Shown here piece by piece: positions 26,649 through 35,307 of a stretch of 64,000 bases of DNA; positions within the stretch are counted from its first letter, which is position 1, and each line of letters starts with the position of its first letter. The position numbers were made by a program, and so were the translations under genes. The notes under the pieces were generated by a model. That model was not told the origin of the DNA and made no database searches. It worked only from the letters and a program-made list of their open reading frames with translations. Source of the stretch: Fibrobacterota bacterium (GTDB taxonomy: Bacteria; Fibrobacterota; Chitinivibrionia; Chitinivibrionales; Chitinispirillaceae); assembly GCA_023412475.1 (NCBI GenBank), contig JAEYNR010000079.1:1-64000 (forward strand). The letters are read 5' to 3'.

Positions 26649-27347
26649 TCTCCACCTTTTCCTGGTTCAAGTTTAAGGAATTTGTCAGCGTTTATGATCT
26701 CAGATTATAAATTGAGTAATACGGACAAGAGTTTTCCTGTTTTTCAGGTTTATTGATTTTTTTATCAAAACAAGCGTTTTTATTTGAGAAAAAAATTATA
26801 CCAGATGAAAATATTTCATGCAGGAGAGGTTATCAAACAAATTTAGAGTTAAAGAAAGGCTTAAACAGTGTTTAAATGCTTATAAAAAACAAAATATAAT
26901 CATCTGCAGGCTCTTCTAAGTGAAAACTTTGAAAAAGTAAAAAACTAATAAAAGACCTATGTGAAAAACCTTTTAAATACATCAAAAACTTAGATAAAAA
27001 ATAAGACAAATGAAAATGTAGAAAATGCTGGCTATAGAGCAAAAAAATAGCTAATTTGATAAAATCAGAAACAGTTTGTATTAAAATGAGATAAAAGTTA
27101 TAAGAGTGGCAGACAAAAAGTAATAAGAGGTAATTGTGTAGAATGCATGGAAATTAATTATATTGTTGAAAATTTTATCTGAAAAACATCATAGTTATTG
27201 TTTTTCAGTTACTTTTTATAAAGCAGGCAGGACTTCTATTAAGTGGCAGTTTAATCCTTTAAACCAGTGTAAGCCACCAAAACAATGCCGATTTAAATTG
27301 CTAACAGGACTATTCAGTATAAATTTACGACTCTCAAGGAGGGTTGG
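26649..27347. promoter_or_regulatory. Divergent AT-rich control region with roughly phased A-tracts
   Basis: 700 bases between the importer operon and the outer-membrane/GH51-like operon. No gene is supported: a 63-codon frame at 27163-27354 has no family resemblance. From about 26884 to 27025 runs of three to six A on the plus strand recur at mostly 10-12 bp spacing (near 26950, 26964, 26975, 26984, 26996 and 27008), which is expected to bend DNA. Such bends are often found upstream of strong promoters. Both divergent operons probably have their promoters here. Confidence 0.5.
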
Positions 27348-29798
27348 TTGTTAAGAAAAAAAACAACACTGCGCAGGTTTCTTTTCGTACTTTGTACGGC
27401 TGGGATTTCTATGACAGCGAGTGCTGCTGATGAATCTACGGCGGCTGATTCATCCGCTTTTCAGCAGATGCTTGATTCTCTGGGACTTAGTAAAAACGAT
27501 CTGGAGAGTAAGGTTCGTTCTACACTGATGTTTGGAGGTTCATCTCCTGTGTCTTTTTCCGGTGAAGGCCGTTTGAAGATGCAGTATCATGGTTTCAAAG
27601 ATGGACATGCCAAATATCTCAGAGAGGACCGGTCTTATCTGCAGTCAAACTGGGAAGGAAATGAGTCGTTTGTAAGAATTGGAATGGTGGCACGGGCCGG
27701 CCGTAATACGGTGCTCTGGTCAAAAATCGGTTTCCAGCATACTTTGCCAGGTACCTTTATTAATAAGAAAAAGGCTGGAGACGAAATACCAAATCATCAT
27801 GACAAAAGCAATGAATCAGCAATAATTCATGAAGACATGAGTGCGGGATTGGCTATCAGAACTGTTCCGGCTTCTTTCTGGCTCAAGCTGGGGGCTATTC
27901 ATTGGACCGAGGCATCTCCTCTTTCTATCTGGAAATCACAGGCACGGCTTTTTGCCTGGGAGTATCTGCCTTTTGAGGTAGAGCAACCCATTGCTCGTTA
28001 CTACGAGTATAATATGGCATTGGGAGAAAGAGCTGGAAGAGCTGCATGGAATAAGAAAGCTTTTCAGGGTATTAACTTCGAAAGCATTAATCTTCCTGCA
28101 AACCTTTATTTCAATCTGCTCTATGGATCCTATGAGCGTTACGACAACGCTGAGAGAGAGTATTCTGATTTAGCTTCTGATCAAAGCTATGCAGGAGATG
28201 GTCTTCCAGCCAAGAGTAAGGGGATAGGCGATGCATTCCGTAAAGTTTTTCATGCCAGGTTTGCTGCAAAAGAAGTTCTCAATAAACTGACACCTGGAAT
28301 AAATTTTCTGCGTTATAATTATAATGAGGATATTATAAACGTAGGCGTTTTTAAAGAGAATTTTTTTACAAACGTACTTGATACAAATACAAATAGATAT
28401 AAGCGAACAAAATTTGATGTAAAAAATGTGGGCACAAAAGCCTTTTATAAAGAACCATGGGTTGCAACTGTGGATTTGCGAGGCCCGATTAACGAAAAAC
28501 TTGCTATTCATACAGATTTTGCACTGACCCGTATCGATTCAACAAAGTTTGAGGCCAGGCAAAGGGTTTCTCCAGATTCAACAATTGATTATTATTTGGA
28601 TAAATCTAATGCCAGCTCTTCAATACGTCCTGCCTTCTATGCTCATATAGAAAACAAATACCTTATTCCGTTGAATGTTGACCTTGCTATTATAAGTAAG
28701 GGTTTCTATTCGCCTACTTCATTTGTTACTGGAGTTGACGGGTTCTACGCATTCGGCTCAAATCTGGTTGGTGCCGGGAAGTTTATGGGTAGAGGTGAGG
28801 CATCGCCTTATAATCAGAATATGGCTGGTGTCAATTTGACATTTGTTCCCAAACTCTCAGGCTATGGGCACCTCAGAATTGCCTATGGTCAGCATTTTCA
28901 GCTCGAAGCTGCCAAGGATATTCTTTATTTCCCTTACCGGTTAAACGGTCAGGATCTCTTTTCCTTTCTTCACTCCTCCTATAATCGCTGGGGAAATGAC
29001 CCGGTAGATCATTCATTGAGTGGTAAATACTCAAAAAGAATCGGGGATGAATCTTATACCACTGGAGCTTACGGTTCCCCTGTTGGCTTTGAGGGTGGGG
29101 CACTTCATTCCGATTATTTATCCATGTACGAAGCATTTGTTCCCTATGAGAATGAACACCAGGCAAATGCAAACCTTTCTTATACAGGAAAGAGTGACAC
29201 ATATAGAAAGAGTAACACATATGGAGAGGGTGACCAGGATGGAGCCTATGTGTATTCATATACTGAAACTAAGAATGGAGAAGAGGAAACAGTTACGCTT
29301 AAAAGCGACAACGCATTTGTTCCTGTTCACAAAAAATTTACTTTTAATCTAGAAGTTGATTATGCTTATGATGTAAGCAAAATATTCGGATATCCACGTG
29401 ATTTCTTTTTCAGTGTATATGGTGCTCTCAATGGAGTTTCTACTGGATTCAAACCTCTTGCTTTCAATGAGAAAAATGATGATATGCTACTATGGGGTAC
29501 TTATATCAGGTTCGAGCCGGCCATTGCGTTCTCCAGTAAGTTTTACCTTTTAGGCTTAGCCGGTTTTGAGCGGTGGGCCTCTGAAAAGGCATATTCTCAA
29601 GATGCTAAAAGTAAAATGGCATATTACAATCCAATAGATTACAGAGACTATGCAATAGGAATTGGATTTGACTGGGATATGCTTTCCAGAGTCGGTTTGC
29701 ATGGAAGAGTCAAGTATATGCAGCATGATGATATCAATTGTCCTGAGAATAACTACAAAACACCAGTTATTTCAACAGAAATTAAAATGTGGTTCTGA
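27348..29798 (+). CDS. Putative outer-membrane beta-barrel protein, 816 aa
   Basis: No family recognised. The start is a TTG at 27348, decided by an excellent AAGGAGGG site at 27336-27343; no ATG lies near. A signal peptide (about 1-27, ending ASAADES) is followed by a short helical segment (QQMLDSLGLSKNDL) and a long region of alternating polar and aromatic residues. The last residue is Phe (IKMWF), the usual signature of an outer-membrane barrel recognised by BamA. An 18-bp tandem repeat at about 29190-29243 encodes KSDTYR/KSNTYG-like copies, probably an extracellular loop. It is first in a three-gene operon with a second barrel and a glycosidase, so a role in polysaccharide binding or uptake is inferred. 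Confidence 0.75.
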   Translation: MLRKKTTLRRFLFVLCTAGISMTASAADESTAADSSAFQQMLDSLGLSKNDLESKVRSTLMFGGSSPVSFSGEGRLKMQYHGFKDGHAKYLREDRSYLQSNWEGNESFVRIGMVARAGRNTVLWSKIGFQHTLPGTFINKKKAGDEIPNHHDKSNESAIIHEDMSAGLAIRTVPASFWLKLGAIHWTEASPLSIWKSQARLFAWEYLPFEVEQPIARYYEYNMALGERAGRAAWNKKAFQGINFESINLPANLYFNLLYGSYERYDNAEREYSDLASDQSYAGDGLPAKSKGIGDAFRKVFHARFAAKEVLNKLTPGINFLRYNYNEDIINVGVFKENFFTNVLDTNTNRYKRTKFDVKNVGTKAFYKEPWVATVDLRGPINEKLAIHTDFALTRIDSTKFEARQRVSPDSTIDYYLDKSNASSSIRPAFYAHIENKYLIPLNVDLAIISKGFYSPTSFVTGVDGFYAFGSNLVGAGKFMGRGEASPYNQNMAGVNLTFVPKLSGYGHLRIAYGQHFQLEAAKDILYFPYRLNGQDLFSFLHSSYNRWGNDPVDHSLSGKYSKRIGDESYTTGAYGSPVGFEGGALHSDYLSMYEAFVPYENEHQANANLSYTGKSDTYRKSNTYGEGDQDGAYVYSYTETKNGEEETVTLKSDNAFVPVHKKFTFNLEVDYAYDVSKIFGYPRDFFFSVYGALNGVSTGFKPLAFNEKNDDMLLWGTYIRFEPAIAFSSKFYLLGLAGFERWASEKAYSQDAKSKMAYYNPIDYRDYAIGIGFDWDMLSRVGLHGRVKYMQHDDINCPENNYKTPVISTEIKMWF

Positions 29799-29834
29799 AC
29801 TAAAAAATTGAAACTGTTTATAAAAGGAGTATAA

Positions 29835-31808
29835 ATGCTCAGAAAAATTTTAACATTAGTAAGCGTTGGCCTTGTAGTTATTGTCAATGCTGATGAAAAG
29901 AAGCTGGATAAGATTCAGAAAACCCTCGATAATATAATGGCTAAGGCTGGTATCTCTATCGGTGGTGAATTCAGATCACAATATTTTTCTTCTGAAATCA
30001 ATGGTGACAGTATAAAAAGCTCAGACCGCAAAACTGAGACAAATGAGTATACATCGGTAGATTTTGACATCAAAGCAAGACCAAATGAAGCTGTTAGTGC
30101 AAGAGTCATGTTTAGAATGCATCAAAACTGGCAGAATTTCTTCTCTGATGTTTCTAACCCTATCTTTACCAGATGGATTAGTATCGATGGTAACCCGCTC
30201 GATATGTTTCGATTCAGTGTTGGAGACTTCAAAGAGAAATTCAGCCCGCTCACTCTTTGGGCTCCGGAAATTGATATTATGTATGAACCGAATATCTTTG
30301 CCAGACAGCGTCAATTTGCAATGGATGAGATGTTTTTAGGGGATAATAATCGCGTTTTACAGGGTCTTAATTTTGGTTTTGATGCAGAAGTGGATCCCTT
30401 ATTCAACGAGTTCCATTTTGCGTTTGTGGGTGCAAGGTTAGTGAACACTGAAACCAACACCACTTCAGGCAGCTTTCCTACCACTACTATACAAAGTGCT
30501 TCCATGGCCAAATATGTGACATCTGCCAATCTGGATATGACCTTTTTAAAGGGAATAAATCTTGGTGGAACCTGGTTACAGATATTTGACAGCAAAAAAA
30601 GTTACAAAGGAAAAAGCGATACCACCGCTGACACGATGGCTCAGAATACCGCTGTTTTATCGGTTAGACCGGGCTTGGATATCGGTAAATCATTCGGATT
30701 ACCTGAATTATTAACTTTAGGGCTCTCTGCAGAGCTCGCATTTTCAATTGATGATACTGTTGCTTTCGATTCTGTCGGACTGGACACCGCTAATAAGGTT
30801 GTTAAGGATTTTCTTTATCCGGAACCTGTTGTTGGGAAGGCGATCAACATAACTGGAACTTTGGGTATTAAGTCTGGAGATGCTTTTGGCTTTAAGTTAA
30901 ATGCTTCAATTATCGCAACTGATGAAGATTTTAGAAATATTATGGCACAGTCACCTACATTTGTAGGCAATCGCATCATGAATGTTGAAGCAGATGACTA
31001 CGAGAATTACTATTCACCATTTGATGCTTTGTATCACCAGGTGTTCAAATTCACCCCAACCAAAGGATCCAATGGATGGGTAAAAGCACCACACATGAAA
31101 ACATCTTATTCTCATTCCATATTTTTCCCTGACAGCCTGAGTAATTTTCTGATGCTCGCTGATCCATCCGTTCAGTTAGTCATGCCCTTTGGTCCTGCCA
31201 CACCAAACCGGGTAGGGTTCTCGGCTGATGGAAAGATTTCCTTGTTAAATAATGGTATCGAATTAAAAGGTTTAATGTCGGTATTGAGTGAAAAGACCGC
31301 ACAAGAGTTTGATAGCATAACATTTGCAAAAACTGAGTACTCTCAGTTTGGCGGAGGAGCTAAAGTTGATTTTAGCAGAATGATTGAAGCCATTGAGTAT
31401 CCGCTGGAATTCTCAGGAAGCATGGTCATGTCTAAGGCTTCAAATGCTACTGATAAAGAATCATTTGAAATAACCTCAAATTTTACTAACCTTGGACTTC
31501 ACTATCAATTCTGGAAAAGAATGAGCCTTCTGGGTGGGTTCCAGCTTATTAAAAATAAAGCTCTATATGATATAGAAGTGTTAGATGAAGATGAGCTGAA
31601 GATTAAGAAAATGGAAGTCTCCCAGAAAATGAAACAGTGGTCTGCAGGTCTTGAATGGAAAGTATCTGACGGAGCCAGTGTAATCGGGACCATCGGAAAA
31701 ATTATAGTTGATACAGATGAACACGAATGGGGCTTAGATGGAGCTGCACCAAGCGTTGGAGATTACGATCAGTTATTAATGAATCTTTTCTTACGGGTGA
31801 AATTCTAA
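29835..31808 (+). CDS. Putative outer-membrane beta-barrel protein, 657 aa
   Basis: Exported protein with a signal peptide ending near IVNADE, a short helical stretch (LDKIQKTLDNIMAKAG), then GISIGGEFRSQYF, as at the start of many porin-like barrels. The sequence alternates hydrophobic and polar residues throughout and ends in LFLRVKF with terminal Phe. AAAGGAG stands seven bases before the ATG. It starts 37 bases after the first barrel gene. Both proteins share the layout of signal peptide, short helix and barrel, but I see no strong direct similarity. The function is unknown; a channel or surface-binding protein for oligosaccharides is the contextual guess. Confidence 0.75.
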   Translation: MLRKILTLVSVGLVVIVNADEKKLDKIQKTLDNIMAKAGISIGGEFRSQYFSSEINGDSIKSSDRKTETNEYTSVDFDIKARPNEAVSARVMFRMHQNWQNFFSDVSNPIFTRWISIDGNPLDMFRFSVGDFKEKFSPLTLWAPEIDIMYEPNIFARQRQFAMDEMFLGDNNRVLQGLNFGFDAEVDPLFNEFHFAFVGARLVNTETNTTSGSFPTTTIQSASMAKYVTSANLDMTFLKGINLGGTWLQIFDSKKSYKGKSDTTADTMAQNTAVLSVRPGLDIGKSFGLPELLTLGLSAELAFSIDDTVAFDSVGLDTANKVVKDFLYPEPVVGKAINITGTLGIKSGDAFGFKLNASIIATDEDFRNIMAQSPTFVGNRIMNVEADDYENYYSPFDALYHQVFKFTPTKGSNGWVKAPHMKTSYSHSIFFPDSLSNFLMLADPSVQLVMPFGPATPNRVGFSADGKISLLNNGIELKGLMSVLSEKTAQEFDSITFAKTEYSQFGGGAKVDFSRMIEAIEYPLEFSGSMVMSKASNATDKESFEITSNFTNLGLHYQFWKRMSLLGGFQLIKNKALYDIEVLDEDELKIKKMEVSQKMKQWSAGLEWKVSDGASVIGTIGKIIVDTDEHEWGLDGAAPSVGDYDQLLMNLFLRVKF

Positions 31809-31832
31809 TTTTAAACAGGAAACGGATATTTT

Positions 31833-34800
31833 ATGAATAAAAATATACGATTGATCATGCTCGCAGCAGTTTGCATCTTCGGTGCTGCAAACTCTGTTTT
31901 TCCTGGGTGGCTGAAGTTTAAACCTCTGAAAAAACAATCTCAGCAATCTGAAATTGCAAAAGAAACAGTTGACCCGCGTCTGGTGTATCGTTTTTTTGAT
32001 GAGGATTTTGTCTCTGGGGGGTATGCATACTGGTATCCTGAAAATTCAAATGTTTTTATTCCTGAAGAATCGGGTAAAAACGGTGAAGTATCAATTCAGT
32101 TTGACCTGGATGCCAACGATTACTCCGGTGGTTCAGTATGTCTGTATAATCTGCTCTATGACATGAGAGATATTTATGACAAAGGGGCGATTCAATTCTG
32201 GATCAAAGGCAATGCTGGTAATGAGATAGCATGGGTCGCGCTTTGCGATGATGAAAATGCAGATGGAAAGAAAACTGCAGTCAGACTGCCACTGCAAAAA
32301 TATGGAGGAATCTCAAATGAGTGGAAACAGATTTCTGTTCCATTATCGGATTTTGGCAAACGTGGTGTTTTCTGGGATGCAAAAAAAAGAGTAGAGGTTC
32401 CCGAGAAATTCGACTGGGCAACAGTATGTGAATTCAGAATCGAGTGTAAGAAAAATGAGAACCCCAAATTTACAGTATGGGTGGATGATATCTTTGTTCT
32501 CAGAGATGTTTATGAAGCTAAACCTGAAACTGATGAAGTTCCATGGGATGAGATGGAAGATGAGATTGATGGACCTCCTCTGGCTCAAAGACCGGCTGTA
32601 AAGGATAACCATGTCTTTTTTGATGATATGATCGGTCAAAACGGATTCCCATATGTATACGGTGGAAAAACTGCTCAAAAAATCCTGCCCGCAAAAACTA
32701 AAGGCAATGAAGGTATATTAGCCTGCTATTTGGATAATAACGATTATTCAGGAGTTACCATTGCTCTTGGTACTGGAGCCACATTTAATCTGGAAAATGC
32801 AAGAAAAGCAAAATCGGCTGGTCTGGCTTTCTGGGGTAAGGGCGCACCCGGTGTGAGTGCAATTTATATCGGACTGATAGATGATGAGTCTGATGGATTT
32901 AAAACTCAGACAAAACTGGCTCTTGGTGACTTTGGAAAAATCGATACAAACTGGAATTATTTCATGATTCCGCTCCGCAAATTTCAGGATGCGGGCCGGT
33001 ACTGGGATGACACCAAGAAATCCGAAGTCATTGCCAATGTAAAATGGGATAAAGTCAGCGAAGTTAGATTTTCTAATAATAAGGCTGAAAATAAAGTTCC
33101 AGAAGGAGAACCGGTCATCTTTTATGCAGACCATATCTCAATAATAGAAGAGATTCCAGGTTATGTCGATCCTGAGGACTATTGGAATGCTTTCCAATCT
33201 GAAGAAGCTGATGTGTTGCTCTGTGATTTTGAGGATAACGAGGACAATAGCAGATGGGAAACTTCTGTAGGACCAAAGTCTGAGGTAAGATATGATGTAG
33301 TTCCCAGTGGTGCCAGAAATGGTGGTAATAATGCTTTGAGCATAACCTTCAAATTGAATGACTGGTGCGATGTTATTTACAATTTTAAAAATAACAACCG
33401 CCCGGATAATCACAGGGACTGGAGTAAGCATTGGGGCCTGAAGTTTGAAATGTATTCGGAAAAGCCTTTCCAGGGCATAAATGTCCAGATTAACGATGCT
33501 GGTGGTGAAGTATGGCTTGCCAGTGCTGGATGTCTGAAAGGATGGCATGAAGTATTGGTCCCTTTCAAAACATTCTACAAATTTCCCTACTGGCAGCCAC
33601 CTGAGGCTGAGCAGAACGGAAAACTTGATCTTGATGGGGTTATTACAATAGATTTCAAGGCATCAGGAGAGGGTACTGCAGGTAAATTTATGATTGACAA
33701 CATCAGGTTAACCAACGAACGGGAGGTAAGGTCTGTTCCGGTTAAGGAAGTAGAGGATATAACTGTCACAGCAGATATGAAAAATGTAATTACTCCTTCC
33801 ATTAATCCTGGTATTTTTGGAATAAACGCAGCTTTGTGGGATGGCGACTTACTCAAACCGGAGACTGAAGAGTACGTTAAGGCTGTAAATCATTCTGTGC
33901 TGCGCTATCCAGGTGGTTTGAGAGCTGATGAGGATCACTGGAAAGAAGTCCTTGATAAAAAGGATTTCATGGTGGACACCGATGAGTTTCTGGAATTCTG
34001 TAAAACAACTGGTACTACTCCCATGATTACAGTGAATTTTGGCACAGGTACACCGCAGGAGGCTGCAGACTGGGTAAGACATCTGAATATAACCAGAAAA
34101 GCAAATGTTAAATACTTCGAGATTGGAAATGAACTATACGGTAACTGGCACGCCAACTACTGCACTGCAGAGGAGTATGGTAAACGTGCGGCCGAATTTA
34201 TCAAAGAAATGAAAGCCGTCGACCCTTCAATAATTGTAACCGTGGTATGGGTACTCGAAGGTGAATGGAATAAAATTGTCTTTGATTACACAAAAGAGCT
34301 GGCTGATGGAGTAAATGTTCACCATTACCCGCAGCATACAGGTGAAGAAAACGATGCAGCTTTACTCGTAGCTCCACAGAGTCTCGATGAGATTTTGCCA
34401 AAGGTAAGAAAACAGGCCGAAGAGTATGGTGTTCCTGGTAAGAAATACGAAGTATGGCTTACAGAGTGGAACTCTGTAGATTTTAAACCTGGTCCTCAGA
34501 CTCTTAGCATTGTAAACGGGTTGTTTGTTGCAGATTATCTGGGATCTCTTGCAAAACACAACATCGAACAGGCATCGTACTGGGATATACACAATGATGT
34601 TACTGAGCAGGGTGGCGACTATGGATATCTGTCCAGAACTGGTGCCCCTGATGGTGACAATGTGCCAAGACCATCTTACTGGGCTTTTAAAATGGCCAGT
34701 AAAAGCTTACGTGGTAAGCTGGTTCATTCCAGCACAGGCAATGAGAATATTACTTCCTATTTAACTGAAAACAATGGGAAGCTCTCCTTGATGATTGTTA

Positions 34801-34985
34801 ACAAATTGCCTAAAACCAAAGCAAATACCACAATTTCTATCCCGGAATTTAAGGGAAGTGGAACAATAATGCAATTGCGGGGTGATAATATGAAAGAGGG
34901 TTATGTAAAAGATCCTATAGAGGTTACAAATGGTATGAATATTACTCTTCCCGCCTATTCTATTACAACAATAACCTTGAATTAA
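31833..34985 (+). CDS. GH51-like (clan GH-A) glycoside hydrolase with three CBM-like modules
   Basis: Exported 1050-residue glycosidase, probably an endoglucanase or arabinofuranosidase. The signal peptide (about 1-22) is followed by three related beta-sandwich modules at about 55-230, 265-440 and 460-630. They share the pattern FDxD/FDDM at the start, NDYSG in the first two, W-x-x-I/F-x-V-P in the middle and a final D-x-I segment, and resemble CBM11/CIA30-type carbohydrate-binding folds. The catalytic barrel (about 640-1050) shows RYPGG, FEIGNELYGNW with acid-base Glu near 767 and VWLTEWNS with nucleophile Glu near 878, the clan GH-A arrangement of GH51 and GH39. Fibrobacter is known to have GH51 endoglucanases. 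It follows the barrel gene by 25 bases. Confidence 0.85.
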   Translation: MNKNIRLIMLAAVCIFGAANSVFPGWLKFKPLKKQSQQSEIAKETVDPRLVYRFFDEDFVSGGYAYWYPENSNVFIPEESGKNGEVSIQFDLDANDYSGGSVCLYNLLYDMRDIYDKGAIQFWIKGNAGNEIAWVALCDDENADGKKTAVRLPLQKYGGISNEWKQISVPLSDFGKRGVFWDAKKRVEVPEKFDWATVCEFRIECKKNENPKFTVWVDDIFVLRDVYEAKPETDEVPWDEMEDEIDGPPLAQRPAVKDNHVFFDDMIGQNGFPYVYGGKTAQKILPAKTKGNEGILACYLDNNDYSGVTIALGTGATFNLENARKAKSAGLAFWGKGAPGVSAIYIGLIDDESDGFKTQTKLALGDFGKIDTNWNYFMIPLRKFQDAGRYWDDTKKSEVIANVKWDKVSEVRFSNNKAENKVPEGEPVIFYADHISIIEEIPGYVDPEDYWNAFQSEEADVLLCDFEDNEDNSRWETSVGPKSEVRYDVVPSGARNGGNNALSITFKLNDWCDVIYNFKNNNRPDNHRDWSKHWGLKFEMYSEKPFQGINVQINDAGGEVWLASAGCLKGWHEVLVPFKTFYKFPYWQPPEAEQNGKLDLDGVITIDFKASGEGTAGKFMIDNIRLTNEREVRSVPVKEVEDITVTADMKNVITPSINPGIFGINAALWDGDLLKPETEEYVKAVNHSVLRYPGGLRADEDHWKEVLDKKDFMVDTDEFLEFCKTTGTTPMITVNFGTGTPQEAADWVRHLNITRKANVKYFEIGNELYGNWHANYCTAEEYGKRAAEFIKEMKAVDPSIIVTVVWVLEGEWNKIVFDYTKELADGVNVHHYPQHTGEENDAALLVAPQSLDEILPKVRKQAEEYGVPGKKYEVWLTEWNSVDFKPGPQTLSIVNGLFVADYLGSLAKHNIEQASYWDIHNDVTEQGGDYGYLSRTGAPDGDNVPRPSYWAFKMASKSLRGKLVHSSTGNENITSYLTENNGKLSLMIVNKLPKTKANTTISIPEFKGSGTIMQLRGDNMKEGYVKDPIEVTNGMNITLPAYSITTITLN

Positions 34986-35307
34986 TAATCTGAAAAAGTA
35001 AAAGGGTTCCCGGTATTTACCGGGACCTTTTTCCTGTGCCTGTTTTTCATAATAATAACAACATTGTGTTGACCTCGACACCATGATTCCTGTGGAGCGA
35101 TTTTATTGCTCCCTTTGTTTATCGGCCTTTAAAGCTCTTTATACTATATCACCTATGAGATACTTCCTATCCGCTGAAATCAACGGTGCTATAGCTTTCA
35201 TCTCCAAAGAGTTGTCGGATTAAGTTAAATTGATGGTTTACAGTATTTTGGCGTAACCTATTTTACATAGTTTATGAAAAAATAGGTGTCCATAAAGGGA
35301 GGCTTTC
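34986..35307. other. Intergenic region before GH94 pair
   Basis: About 320 bases. It contains the terminator of the upstream operon and otherwise no open frame, repeat or RNA structure that I can support. It probably holds the promoter of the GH94 genes. Confidence 0.5.
35001..35033 (+). terminator. Rho-independent terminator after GH51-like gene
   Basis: TCCCGGTA (35008-35014 region) pairs with TACCGGGA around a short TTT loop, the stem is extended by AAAGG/CCTTT across a two-base bulge, and TTTTT follows. It lies 16 bases after the stop and closes the three-gene operon. Confidence 0.85.

Noticed and set aside
27163..27354. 63-codon frame before the first barrel gene
   Set aside because: It overlaps the strong ribosome binding site and start of the barrel gene and has random-like composition.
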